Part shown: positions 44,238 through 52,414 of the stretch, piece by piece
How the letters are laid out: each line of letters starts with the position of its first letter
Position numbering within the stretch: position 1 is the first letter of the stretch
NCBI RefSeq assembly: GCF_000955975.1
Contig: NZ_JYJF01000003.1
Location: 62,001-126,000, forward strand
Reading direction: 5' to 3'
Source of the DNA: Saccharothrix sp. ST-888
Lineage (GTDB): Bacteria > Actinomycetota > Actinomycetes > Streptomycetales > Streptomycetaceae
DNA length: 64,000 nucleotides
The notes under the pieces: generated by a model
The model's database searches: none
The model's input: the letters and a program-made list of their open reading frames with translations, nothing else
What the model was told of the DNA's origin: nothing
Position numbers and translations under genes: made by a program

Positions 44238-45107
44238 ATGGAACTGCAGGGGATCTACGTACCGCTGATCACACCGTTCGACGAGGACGGCTCCGTCGCC
44301 ACCGACGCCCTGGACGGGCTGGCCCGCACGGTGCTGGACCAGGGGGCCGCCGGGCTGGTCGCGCTCGGCACCACCGGGGAGCCCGCCACCCTGGACGAGG
44401 ACGAGCGCCGGACCGTCACCGAGGTCTGCGCCCGGGTCTGCCGCGAGCGCGGCGTCCCGCTGATCGTCGGAGCGGGAAGCAGCGACACCCTGCGCAGTGC
44501 CCGGCAGCTCGCCGAGCTGACCGGCGTGGACGCGGCGCTGGTGACCGTCCCGTCCTTCACCCGGCCGGGCGAGGCCGGGGTCCTGGCGCACTTCGAGTAC
44601 CTGGCCGCGCACAGCGCCGTACCGCTGGTGATCTACCACATCCCCTACCGGACGGGGCAGGCGCTGAGCGCCGCCACCCTGCGCAGCCTGCTGGCGCTGC
44701 CCGGGGTGGCCGGGGTCAAGTACGCGGTGGGCGGGATCGACGAGAGCACCGTCGAACTGCTCGCGGACGGGCCCGCCGGGGTCATGGGCGGGGACGACGC
44801 GGTGCTCTCGCCGCTGCTCGCGCTGGGCGCCGCCGGGGGCATCCTGGCCTCGGCCCATCTGGCCACCGACCGGTTCGTGGAACTGGTGGACGCCTGGCAC
44901 AAGGGCGACGCCGTACGGGCCCGGGAGCTCGGCCACCGGCTGGCGGCACTCTCCGGCTCGGCCTTCGCCGAGCCCAACCCGAGCGTGATCAAGGGAGTGC
45001 TGCACGCGCAGGGGCGGATTCCCACGGCGGCCGTGCGGCTGCCGCTGCTCCCGGCGGGGGAGGCCTCGGTGGGGCGGGCACTGGAGCTGCTCGCCGCCGT
45101 CGCGTAG
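44238..45107 (+). CDS. DapA-family aldolase (dihydrodipicolinate synthase homologue)
   Basis: This 289-residue TIM-barrel protein belongs to the DapA/N-acetylneuraminate lyase superfamily. It shows GIYVPLITPF, LVALGTTGEPATLDEDER, the catalytic tyrosine in VIYHIPYRTG and the Schiff-base lysine in GVAGVKYAVGG. It may be a second 4-hydroxy-tetrahydrodipicolinate synthase or a related pyruvate aldolase. The short segment between strands 4 and 5 differs from housekeeping DapA, so the substrate is open. The divergent LysR gene and the downstream asd gene (136 bases away) suggest control in an aspartate-derived pathway. Confidence 0.85.
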   Translation: MELQGIYVPLITPFDEDGSVATDALDGLARTVLDQGAAGLVALGTTGEPATLDEDERRTVTEVCARVCRERGVPLIVGAGSSDTLRSARQLAELTGVDAALVTVPSFTRPGEAGVLAHFEYLAAHSAVPLVIYHIPYRTGQALSAATLRSLLALPGVAGVKYAVGGIDESTVELLADGPAGVMGGDDAVLSPLLALGAAGGILASAHLATDRFVELVDAWHKGDAVRARELGHRLAALSGSAFAEPNPSVIKGVLHAQGRIPTAAVRLPLLPAGEASVGRALELLAAVA

Positions 45108-45243
45108 TGCCCCGAGGGGGCCTCCGGGGCGTCCGCCGGGGTGACCACAGCGTGGGACGAAATCTTGGGTTGGGGCGCCGACCGGGCATGATGGGCCAGG
45201 TGCGGGGCCAGAACGAGCACGGCAGAACAACAGGAGGAGTCCG

Positions 45244-46275
45244 ATGAGGATCGGCATCGTAGGAGCCACCGGCCAGGTCGGCAGCGTGATGCGCCGCGTA
45301 CTGGCCGAGCGCAACTTCCCGGTGGAGCAGCTGAGGCTCTTCGCCTCGGCCCGTTCGGCCGGTCGGACCGTGGAGTGGCAGGGCACCACGATCACCATCG
45401 AGGACGCCGCCACGGCGGACTACAGCGGCCTGGACATCGTGCTCTTCTCGGCCGGCGGCGCCACCTCCAAGGCCCTGGCGCCCAAGGTCGCCGCGGCCGG
45501 CGCGGTCGTGATCGACAACTCCTCGGCCTGGCGCCGCGACCCCGAGGTCCCGCTGGTGGTCGCCGAGGTCAACCCGCACGCGATCGCGGACCGGCCCAAG
45601 GGCATCATCGCCAACCCGAACTGCACCACCATGGCCGCCATGCCGGTGCTGCGCCCGCTGCACCAGGAGGCCGGGCTGGTCGGCCTGGTGGTCTCCACCT
45701 ACCAGGCGGTCTCCGGCAGCGGCCTGGCCGGTGTCGCGGAACTGCACGAGCAGGCGACCAAGGTGGTGGACGGCGCCCAGGCGCTGACCCACGACGGTTC
45801 GGCGGTCGAGTACCCCGAGCCGCAGGTCTACAAGCGCCCGATCGCCTTCAACGTGCTCCCGCTGGCCGGCTCGATCGTGGACGACGGCTCGTTCGAGACC
45901 GACGAGGAGCAGAAGCTCCGCCACGAGAGCCGAAAGATCCTGGAGATCCCCGGGCTGAAGGTCTCCGGCACCTGCGTCCGCGTCCCGGTCTTCACCGGTC
46001 ACTCGCTCCAGGTCAACGCCCGTTTCACTGCCGGGATCACCCCGCAGCGCGCCTACGAGCTGCTCGCCGACGCGCCGGGGGTCGAGCTGTCGGAGATCCC
46101 GACCCCGCTCCAGGCGGCCGGTCAGGACCCGACCTTCGTCGGCCGGATCCGTGCGGACGAGACGGTCGAGCACGGCCTGTCGCTCTTCCTCTCCAGCGAC
46201 AACTTGCGCAAGGGCGCGGCCCTCAACGCCGTCCAGGTGGCCGAGCTGGTCGCCGCCGAGCTCAAGGGCCGCTGA
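45244..46275 (+). CDS. asd: aspartate-semialdehyde dehydrogenase
   Basis: This 343-residue enzyme reduces aspartyl phosphate to aspartate semialdehyde with NADPH, the branch point to lysine, diaminopimelate, threonine and methionine. The nucleotide loop is GIVGATGQVGSVM, the catalytic cysteine lies in ANPNCTTMAAMP, and RVPVFTGHSLQVNARF contains substrate-binding residues. AGGAGTCCG precedes the ATG directly. Streptomycetes often carry more than one asd; this copy is not next to an aspartokinase gene. It ends at a tandem hairpin. Confidence 0.95.
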   Translation: MRIGIVGATGQVGSVMRRVLAERNFPVEQLRLFASARSAGRTVEWQGTTITIEDAATADYSGLDIVLFSAGGATSKALAPKVAAAGAVVIDNSSAWRRDPEVPLVVAEVNPHAIADRPKGIIANPNCTTMAAMPVLRPLHQEAGLVGLVVSTYQAVSGSGLAGVAELHEQATKVVDGAQALTHDGSAVEYPEPQVYKRPIAFNVLPLAGSIVDDGSFETDEEQKLRHESRKILEIPGLKVSGTCVRVPVFTGHSLQVNARFTAGITPQRAYELLADAPGVELSEIPTPLQAAGQDPTFVGRIRADETVEHGLSLFLSSDNLRKGAALNAVQVAELVAAELKGR

Positions 46276-46295
46276 CCCTCCGCCGCTGCCGACCC

Positions 46296-46361
46296 GGTGC
46301 CGGGCCTCCTAGGGAGGCCCGGCACCGCCGTCACGGTCCGGGCAGCGCTGTCACTGCCCGG
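46296..46361. terminator. tandem hairpins after asd
   Basis: The first hairpin has a perfect 14-bp stem (46296-46309 with 46313-46326) and a 3-base loop, 20 bases after the asd stop. The second has an 8-bp stem (46338-46345 with 46354-46361). They lie just before the stop of the convergent secreted-protein gene at 46371 and can serve both directions. Confidence 0.85.
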
Positions 46362-46370
46362 GCACCGTCG

Positions 46371-47147
46371 TCACGGACCGGGCTTCGCCGCGACGGTGAC
46401 GGCGAGCGGGGGCGAGATCGCGCTGCCCGTCCACTTGTCACCCGGCGAGTACCACTGGAACTCACCCGTGCCACTCGCCCGGACACGTGCGGTGACGGTG
46501 CCGGCGGGATCCGAGACGGCGGTGGCGACCGTCGTCCAGCGGCTGCTGCCGTGCGCGCGGAACTGGAGGTAGGCCGGCCCGCCCTCGTAGCCGTGGTACT
46601 TGTTGTCGCTCCAGAACGAACGGTTCAGCCAGCCCTTGACCGTCAGTTCCTGCCCCTGGTCGGCGTGCGGGGGAACCCCGTACCCGGAGATCCGGGCCGC
46701 CCGCTTGAGCGAGAAACCGCCGGCGGTCTGGCCGACGAAGCGGTCGCCGTCGTTGGCGTTCACCTTGAGGTCCACGAACCAGGTGCCGGCCTCGTCGTTG
46801 TAGACGTCCTTCTTGGCCGGGTCGACGGTCACCGTCCCCCGGCAGACCGAGACGGTGTGCGAGGCCGGGGTGCACTCCATCGGGCTCGCCTTCAGCACCC
46901 CGTACGAAGGACCCCAGACACCGATCGGACTCACCGAGCGGATGCCGGAGTCGTCCTCGGCCGTCACCTCCAACGGGAAGGTGACCGGATCGGTCGGGCC
47001 GACCAGGAGCGTCCGGCCCCCGTTGACGGTGATCCCGAGCACCCGGGTGTCACCCTGCGACGTGTCCGTGGTGACGGTGGGTACCAGCAGTACCGCGCCC
47101 GCCGCCAGGACGGTCGCCACGCACAGGACCGCGATTCTCTTCCGCAT
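46371..47147 (-). CDS. secreted beta-rich protein of unknown function
   Basis: This 258-residue protein starts with a Sec-type signal peptide (RKR, then AVLCVATVLAAGAVLLV). The mature part looks like two Ig-like beta-sandwich domains: one with VTFPLEVTAEDDSGIRSVSPIG and a cysteine pair (MEC and VCRG), the other with LTVKGWLNRSFWSDNKYHGYEG and WTTVATAVSDPAGTVTARV. The second half resembles calcium- or sugar-binding add-on domains of streptomycete secreted proteins. No catalytic motif is seen. GAGGGA lies 7 bases before ATG 47147. The longer open frame upstream is unlikely. Confidence 0.75.
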   Translation of the reverse strand: MRKRIAVLCVATVLAAGAVLLVPTVTTDTSQGDTRVLGITVNGGRTLLVGPTDPVTFPLEVTAEDDSGIRSVSPIGVWGPSYGVLKASPMECTPASHTVSVCRGTVTVDPAKKDVYNDEAGTWFVDLKVNANDGDRFVGQTAGGFSLKRAARISGYGVPPHADQGQELTVKGWLNRSFWSDNKYHGYEGGPAYLQFRAHGSSRWTTVATAVSDPAGTVTARVRASGTGEFQWYSPGDKWTGSAISPPLAVTVAAKPGP

Positions 47148-47324
47148 CAATCCCTCGGTATTGCCAGTGGCCGGGCTCGCTCCTGCCACACATGATCCGA
47201 TCGGACGGTTCGCCGCCCGATCGGCGGGTAAAGAAGTGCGCAACGGTAGTGCGGTCCGGGGTCCGGCGCCCCCGCAGGGCGTACCGGCGCACCTCCGGTC
47301 ACCGGTGGCCGACCCGGAGAAGAG

Positions 47325-48539
47325 GTGCGGATTTTGGACCGCTGCGTCGTCCTTGTGGACGCCGGATACCTGTTGGGAGCAGCCGCCAGCCTACTGGCCG
47401 GAGAACCCTCCCGGTCCCGGGTGACCGTGGACCACACCGCGCTGATCGCCGCCCTGCGGGCCCGCGCCGAGGCCGAGACCGGGCTGCCGCTGCTCCGGAT
47501 CTACTGGTTCGACGCCGCTCCCGACCGCCGGCCGCTGCCCGAGCACCGGCGCCTTCGGGTGCTTCCCCGGGTCACCGTACGGCTGGGCGCGCTCACCCGG
47601 GCCGAGGGCCGCTGGGTGCAGAAGGGCGTGGACGCCGTGATGCACGCCGAGCTCGCCGAACTGGCCCGCAACCGCGCCTGCGCCGACGTGGTGCTGGTCA
47701 CCGGTGACGGCGACCTGCTGCCCGGCATGATGTCCGCCAAGGAACACGGCGTGGTCGTCCACCTGTGGGCCCTGCAGGCCGCCGACGGTGACTTCAACCA
47801 GTCCGAGGACCTGGTCGGCGAGGCCGACGAGCGCCGGGTCCTGGACCGCGAGTGGATCGAGCCCTGGGTACGGCTGCGCGAGGCACCGCCCGCCCACCCG
47901 CTCGGCGAACCCCGTCCCGAGATCGCCCAGCTGCTCGCCGCCCCGCCCGCCGCGGGCCACCCCGCGCACCCGATCGGGCCGCCCCGCCCGGAACAGCCCG
48001 CCGCGTCGGCCGAGGAGATCCAGCAGGGCGCCGCCCTCAAGATGGTGCCGACCCCCAGGGACCTCGCCCACCGGGCGCCGCCCGCACCCTCCGCCGGGCC
48101 CGCCTCGATCGTGCTGCGCTGGTCCTCCGAGCGGGGCTGGGTGGACCGGCCGGGCTCCGAGAACCACACCGCCGGCGACAGCCTGCCGATGCTGGCCCAG
48201 CTCACCACCGCGGAACAGCGCTGGGCCGACCGCGAGGAGGACATCACCAGCATCGGCGGTGACGCCCACGAGGTCGGGCAGGTCTTCGCCCGGCGCTGGA
48301 CCGACCGCCTCGGCTCCGCCTCCCGGCTCACCCCGCTCTGGGCCGACTACCCGCGCATCCCGCACCGGCTCGACGGCGAACTTCTCCGCTACGCCGCCCG
48401 GTTCGGCCTGCTCGCCCACAAGGACGACCAGATCGACGAGCACGACCGCTACGCGATCCGGGCCGGATTCTGGAAGGAGCTGGCCGCCCGGGTGCCCGGC
48501 GGTGAGCTGCTGACCGCCGACAGCCGGGCCGACGGGTGA
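47325..48539 (+). CDS. NYN-domain (PIN-like) protein
   Basis: This 404-residue protein has an N-terminal NYN domain of the LabA/DUF88 type. The acidic residues of the predicted nuclease site are in VVLVDAGYLLG, KGVDAVMHAELAELA and VLVTGDGDLLPGMMSAKEHG, giving the Asp pattern of PIN-like RNases. The C-terminal 200 residues contain a Pro-rich linker and a helical domain (AQLTTAEQRWADREEDITSIG, GQVFARRWTDRLG) of unknown role. It starts at GTG 47325; TTG 47334 is an alternative with a better spaced GAGAAGAGG. It is likely an RNA-processing enzyme, but the target is unknown. Confidence 0.85.
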   Translation: MRILDRCVVLVDAGYLLGAAASLLAGEPSRSRVTVDHTALIAALRARAEAETGLPLLRIYWFDAAPDRRPLPEHRRLRVLPRVTVRLGALTRAEGRWVQKGVDAVMHAELAELARNRACADVVLVTGDGDLLPGMMSAKEHGVVVHLWALQAADGDFNQSEDLVGEADERRVLDREWIEPWVRLREAPPAHPLGEPRPEIAQLLAAPPAAGHPAHPIGPPRPEQPAASAEEIQQGAALKMVPTPRDLAHRAPPAPSAGPASIVLRWSSERGWVDRPGSENHTAGDSLPMLAQLTTAEQRWADREEDITSIGGDAHEVGQVFARRWTDRLGSASRLTPLWADYPRIPHRLDGELLRYAARFGLLAHKDDQIDEHDRYAIRAGFWKELAARVPGGELLTADSRADG

Positions 48540-48656
48540 ACGCCGCAGGAGGTGCACATCCACGGGCCGAACGCCGGGGAAGCCGCACGTCCACCGGGTG
48601 AACCGGCCGGCTCCGGTGATGGCAACCCCCTTGTCCTGATCTGCTCTGCCAGCGCG

Positions 48657-48662
48657 TAGAGT
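48657..48662 (+). promoter_or_regulatory. -10 element, probably leaderless start of the ABC ATPase gene
   Basis: TAGAGT fits the TAGRRT consensus and ends 8 bases before GTG 48671, so the message should start at or next to the start codon. TTGTCC at 48631-48636 is a possible -35 but lies 20 bases away. Confidence 0.5.
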
Positions 48663-48670
48663 CTTCGACC

Positions 48671-49792
48671 GTGAGCGACACCGACCGGCCGGCACCGCAG
48701 GCCAGGCCGCAAGGCGACCTCGGCGGGACCGGGCAACACACCGGGCAGTGCTGCACCGTCCGGGACCTTGCCAAGACGTACCGCAGCCCGAGCCGGGGCC
48801 TCGGCCGAGGCCGTGGCCGTGGTGCGGCCGGGAACGGTAGCGCGGCCGGAAACGGTGGTGCGCCCGGGAACGGCGGCGTCGGCGGCGGGACGGGCGAGAT
48901 CCGGGCCAACGACGGCATCGACCTGGACATCCGGCGCGGTGAGGTCTTCGGCCTGCTCGGCCCGAACGGCGCCGGGAAGTCCACCCTGGTCCGTCAGCTC
49001 ACCGGGCTGCTCCGCCCCGACCGGGGCAGTGTGCACATCCTCGGCCACGACATCGTCCGGCACCCCGAGCGGGCCGCCAGACTGCTCGCCTACCTCGGCC
49101 AGGAGTCCACCGCGCTGGACGAGCTGACCGTGGCCCTCGCCGCCGAGACCACCGGACGCCTGCGCGGGCTCACCCTGGCGCAGGCCCGCAGCGAGTCCGC
49201 CGACGTGCTGGCCGAACTCGGCCTCGAACCGCTCGCGCACCGCCCGCTCGCCAAGCTCTCCGGCGGCCAGCGCCGGCTCGCCTGCTTCGCCGCCGCGCTG
49301 GTGGGGGAGCGGCCGCTGCTCGTCCTGGACGAGCCCACCACCGGCATGGACCCGGTCGCCCGCCGCGCCGTCTGGTCGGCGGTGGACCGCCGCCGCGCCG
49401 AGCGCGGCACCACCGTGCTGCTGGTCACCCACAACGTCATCGAGGCGGAGACCGTCCTGGACCGGGTCGCCGTGGTCGACCACGGCCGGGTCATCGCCTG
49501 CGACACCCCCGGCGGACTGAAGGCCCTGGTCGACGGCGACGTCCGGCTCGACCTGGTCTGGCGGGCCGAGGCCCCGACCGAGGTCCCCGCCGTCGCCCGG
49601 CTCGCCGAGCAGGCCGAGTGCACCGGCCGCCGCTGGACCGTCCGCACCAGCCCCGAACAGGCCCGGGAACTGGTCGCCGCCGTCACCACGGGCCCCGCTT
49701 TCGCGGCACTCGACGACTTCACCCTGGCCACCCCCAGCCTGGAGGACGCCTACCTCAAGCTGGGCGGTCGCGGCGGGGGGCTGGCGAAGTGA
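48671..49792 (+). CDS. ABC transporter ATP-binding protein with Gly-rich insertion
   Basis: This 373-residue ATPase carries Walker A GPNGAGKSTLV, Q-loop LGQESTALDELT, signature LSGGQRRLACFAAAL, Walker B LLVLDEPTTGMD and the H-loop VTHNV, typical of exporters of the CcmA/ABC-2 class. An unusual Gly/Ala/Asn-rich insertion of about 35 residues (roughly 43-77) interrupts the N-terminal beta sheet between KTYRSPSRG and IRANDGIDLDIRRGE. The permease gene follows after 132 bases. The substrate is unknown. Confidence 0.92.
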   Translation: MSDTDRPAPQARPQGDLGGTGQHTGQCCTVRDLAKTYRSPSRGLGRGRGRGAAGNGSAAGNGGAPGNGGVGGGTGEIRANDGIDLDIRRGEVFGLLGPNGAGKSTLVRQLTGLLRPDRGSVHILGHDIVRHPERAARLLAYLGQESTALDELTVALAAETTGRLRGLTLAQARSESADVLAELGLEPLAHRPLAKLSGGQRRLACFAAALVGERPLLVLDEPTTGMDPVARRAVWSAVDRRRAERGTTVLLVTHNVIEAETVLDRVAVVDHGRVIACDTPGGLKALVDGDVRLDLVWRAEAPTEVPAVARLAEQAECTGRRWTVRTSPEQARELVAAVTTGPAFAALDDFTLATPSLEDAYLKLGGRGGGLAK

Positions 49793-49822
49793 GGCGGGAG
49801 CGGGCGGTCGGCCCGACTGGGG

Positions 49823-49857
49823 TGGCTGTTGGCCGGATGAGGATGGCTGTTGGCCGG
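49823..49857 (+). repeat. direct repeat between ABC ATPase and permease genes
   Basis: TGGCTGTTGGCCGG occurs at 49823-49836 and again at 49844-49857, 21 bases apart. It lies in the 132-base gap between the two transporter genes. The gap also carries further GGCCGGG runs and no other obvious element. Confidence 0.7.
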
Positions 49858-49924
49858 GCGCGGTGTGTTCCCGGCCGGGTGGGGGTGGCCGAGTGACGAT
49901 CTTCTCTTCTTCCGAGGTGGCCCG

Positions 49925-50725
49925 GTGACCCTGCTCGACCGTCCGGTGGTGGTGACCGAGACCGCCGCGCCGCTCGCGCCCGCCGCGCGGCTCCTGCCAG
50001 CGCTGGCGGCCGTCTACCGTGCCCAGCTGGCCCGCGCCAGGGTGGCCCGGATCCCCCTGCTGTTCGTGGCCACCTTCCAGTCGCTCGGCATCCTGATCAT
50101 GATGCGCGGCGTGGTGGACCCCGGCGACAACTCGGCCGCACACGCCGTGGTCGCCGGGTCGAGCGTGCTGGTGGTCGCCTTCGTGGCCCTCAACCTGCTC
50201 GCCCAGTACTTCGGCAAGCTCCGGGCGACCGGTGGGCTCGACCACTACGCGACCCTGCCCGTCCCGCCCGCCGCCGTCGTGCTCGGCGCGGCTGCCGCGT
50301 ACGCCTCGTTCACCGTGCCCGGCGCGCTGGTGACGGCTGCCGTGGGGGCGGTGATGTTCTCGCTGCCGCTGGCGAACCTGTGGGTGCTGCTGGCCGTGGT
50401 CCCGCTGGCGGGTGCCGCGCTGGCCGGCCTCGGCGCGGCCTGCGGGCTGCTCGCGCCGCGCCAGGAGATCGCCACCCTGCTGGGCCAGCTCGGCATGTCC
50501 GCCGCGCTGCTGCTGGGCGTCCTGCCGGTGGACCACCTGCCGCAGGTCGTCCGCTGGCTGCGCGACCTGCTGCCCTCGACGTACGGGGTCGAGGCGTTCG
50601 CCCGGACCTTCACCGCCGCTCCCGACTGGGCCGCCGTGGCCGGGGACCTGACGGTCTGTGCGGTGGTCGGTCTGGCCTCGCTGACCCTGGCGACCTGGGC
50701 CTACCGGTGGGCGACCAGCCGCTGA
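49925..50725 (+). CDS. ABC-2-type transporter permease
   Basis: This 266-residue protein has six predicted membrane helices, beginning near residue 37 (IPLLFVATFQSLGILIM). It includes VLVVAFVALNLLAQYFG, VLGAAAAYASFTVPGALVTAAVGAVMF and LLGQLGMSAALLLGVLPVDHLP. This is the pattern of ABC-2 permeases that pair with CcmA-like ATPases, here the gene just upstream. I chose GTG 49925 (VTLLDRPVV) because GAGG lies 8 bases upstream; the open frame extends to 49850 through the repeat region. Confidence 0.9.
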   Translation: MTLLDRPVVVTETAAPLAPAARLLPALAAVYRAQLARARVARIPLLFVATFQSLGILIMMRGVVDPGDNSAAHAVVAGSSVLVVAFVALNLLAQYFGKLRATGGLDHYATLPVPPAAVVLGAAAAYASFTVPGALVTAAVGAVMFSLPLANLWVLLAVVPLAGAALAGLGAACGLLAPRQEIATLLGQLGMSAALLLGVLPVDHLPQVVRWLRDLLPSTYGVEAFARTFTAAPDWAAVAGDLTVCAVVGLASLTLATWAYRWATSR

Positions 50726-50879
50726 GTCGGGTGCCGTGAGCGCGGCCGGGTGGGTTCGCGGCAGGTTCCGGCCGGGTATCGGTGGTCTTCCGGGTCGGTG
50801 TTCGGGGCCGGTCCTCCGGGCCGGTCTCCCGTGGCGGGCGGATCCACCCGGATCCGGCGAGTCGTGAAACGATGGCCCC

Positions 50880-51707
50880 GTGACCGTACCGAACACACCT
50901 GCGGGTCCGGGCGCCGAGCAGATGCCCGCCGCGAACCCCTACGCAGTCGACCCCCAGTTCCGGACTCCGCCACGGGAACGGCAGCCGCTGCTGCCGGAGC
51001 TGCGGATCGGCGTGCTGCTGACGGTGGCCGGGGCGCTGCTGGGCGTCGTCGTCGGCCTGCTCTGGCTCTGGCTGGCGCCCCGGGTGATGCTCGTCGCGAC
51101 CAGCGACGCCATCCGGTACGTCGACCCCGAGGGGGAGCAGCGGGCCGGTGCGGACAGTGTCTTCGCCCTGCTCGGCCTGGGCGCCGGGGCGGTCAGTGCG
51201 CTGGCGGCCTTCCTGTTCACCCGGGCGCGGGGCGGCGGCATCGCCGTGGCCGCCGGGCTGACGCTGGGAGGGCTGGCGGGGTCGTGGGCGGCCTGGCAGC
51301 TGGGCATGCGGCTCGGGCCGAGCACGGATGTGGTCGCGAACGCCCGGGCGGCGGGCAAGGGTGTGCAGTTCAGTGCCGCGATCGAGCTCGGGGCGCGGGG
51401 TGCGCTGCTGGTGTGGCCGATGGCTGCCCTGGTGCTGCTGCTGATCCTCTCGGCCGCTTTCGGCAAGCGGGAGGAGGACCCGCCGCCGTACTGGGCCGGG
51501 CCGGTGTGGGCCGGGCCTGGCCAGCCGGTCGGCGAGAGTGCTCCCCCCGAGGGCGGGCACATCGGCGCGGTGGCGGCATCGCCGGGGCCGGAGTCGGGAG
51601 CGGGGCCTGAGCCGGAGATGGGGGCGGGATCGGGGTCGGGATCGGGATCGGGGTCGGGATCGGCGGAGAAGCCCGAGAACGGGCAGGGGATCGTCCCGCC
51701 TGCCTGA
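50880..51707 (+). CDS. DUF2567 membrane protein
   Basis: This 275-residue protein has four membrane helices (about residues 43-65, 95-113, 120-138 and 175-193). The central arrangement LLPELRIGVLLTVAGALLGVVVGLLW and IRYVDPEGEQRAGADS is seen in actinobacterial DUF2567 proteins. The hydrophilic C-terminal tail contains a run of alternating Gly and Ser residues encoded by a simple GGATCG/GGGTCG repeat near 51628-51662. Its function is unknown. The GTG start lies 154 bases after the permease gene. Confidence 0.82.
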   Translation: MTVPNTPAGPGAEQMPAANPYAVDPQFRTPPRERQPLLPELRIGVLLTVAGALLGVVVGLLWLWLAPRVMLVATSDAIRYVDPEGEQRAGADSVFALLGLGAGAVSALAAFLFTRARGGGIAVAAGLTLGGLAGSWAAWQLGMRLGPSTDVVANARAAGKGVQFSAAIELGARGALLVWPMAALVLLLILSAAFGKREEDPPPYWAGPVWAGPGQPVGESAPPEGGHIGAVAASPGPESGAGPEPEMGAGSGSGSGSGSGSAEKPENGQGIVPPA

Positions 51708-51760
51708 GGGGTGGCCCGGTTGGGGTGCGGTCGATGGTGCGGCTCTGTGGTGGGTTGATC

Positions 51761-51884
51761 GCGCGGTTCCTCGCGCCCCTGGGTGGGTGGTGATTGTGCG
51801 GTGCTGCTTTGTGGGTGGCCGGTCGCGCAGTTCCTCGCGCCCCTGGGGGTGGGCTCGTTGTGCGGTTCCTCGCGCCCCTGGGGG
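51761..51884 (+). repeat. three copies of a streptomycete-type interspersed repeat
   Basis: The unit GCG(C/G)(G/A)GTTCCTCGCGCCCCTGGG occurs at about 51761-51783, 51825-51849 and 51859-51884, with one to three changes. The same core (GTTCCTCGCGCCCCTG) is like a short intergenic repeat commonly met in streptomycete genomes. The rest of the 195-base gap between the convergent DUF2567 and YbaK genes is G-rich and has no gene. Confidence 0.75.
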
Positions 51885-51902
51885 AGTTCAGCTGGGGGGA
51901 GC

Positions 51903-52394
51903 TCAGCGGGCGATGGGGGCGGTGTGGGCTTTGGTGAGGGTGGCCAGGTCGGTGGGGGAGAGCTCGACCTCCAGGCCGCGGCGTCCGGCGGAGATGTAGA
52001 CGGTCGGGTGGTCGAGGGCGCTGGTGTCCAGGACGGTGCGCAGGGGGCGGCGCTGGCCGAGCGGGGAGATACCGCCACGGACGTAGCCGCTGCTGCGCTC
52101 GGCGGCGGCGGGGTCGGCCATCGCCGCCCGCTTGCCGCCGACGGCCGCGGCCAGCGCCTTGAGGTCGAGTTGCCCGGAGACCGGGACGACGCCGACCGTC
52201 AGGGTGCCGTCCACCTCGGCGACCAGTGTCTTGAAGACCCGGGCGCTGTCCACGCCCAGGGCTTCGGCGGCCTCGCCGCCGTAGGAGGCGGCAGCCGGGT
52301 CGTGCTGGTACGCGTGCACGGTGAACGTGACCCCGGCCGCCTCCAGGGCGACCGTCGCGGGTGTGCCCTGCCCGCCCTTCGTCCGCTTCGCCAC
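51903..52394 (-). CDS. ybaK: YbaK/EbsC-type Cys-tRNA(Pro) deacylase
   Basis: This 163-residue protein is a trans-editing deacylase that hydrolyses mischarged Cys-tRNA(Pro). It has the family segments PATVALEAAGVTFTVHAYQHDP, ARVFKTLVAEVDG with the key lysine, AVGGKRAAMADP, GYVRGGISPLGQRRPLRTVLD and ISAGRRGLEVELSP. The length is typical. The GTG start lies 20 bases after the stop of the Lon-N gene, so they may share a message. Confidence 0.93.
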   Translation of the reverse strand: MAKRTKGGQGTPATVALEAAGVTFTVHAYQHDPAAASYGGEAAEALGVDSARVFKTLVAEVDGTLTVGVVPVSGQLDLKALAAAVGGKRAAMADPAAAERSSGYVRGGISPLGQRRPLRTVLDTSALDHPTVYISAGRRGLEVELSPTDLATLTKAHTAPIAR

Positions 52395-52414
52395 AGTGGG
52401 TCCTCCAGTTTCGG

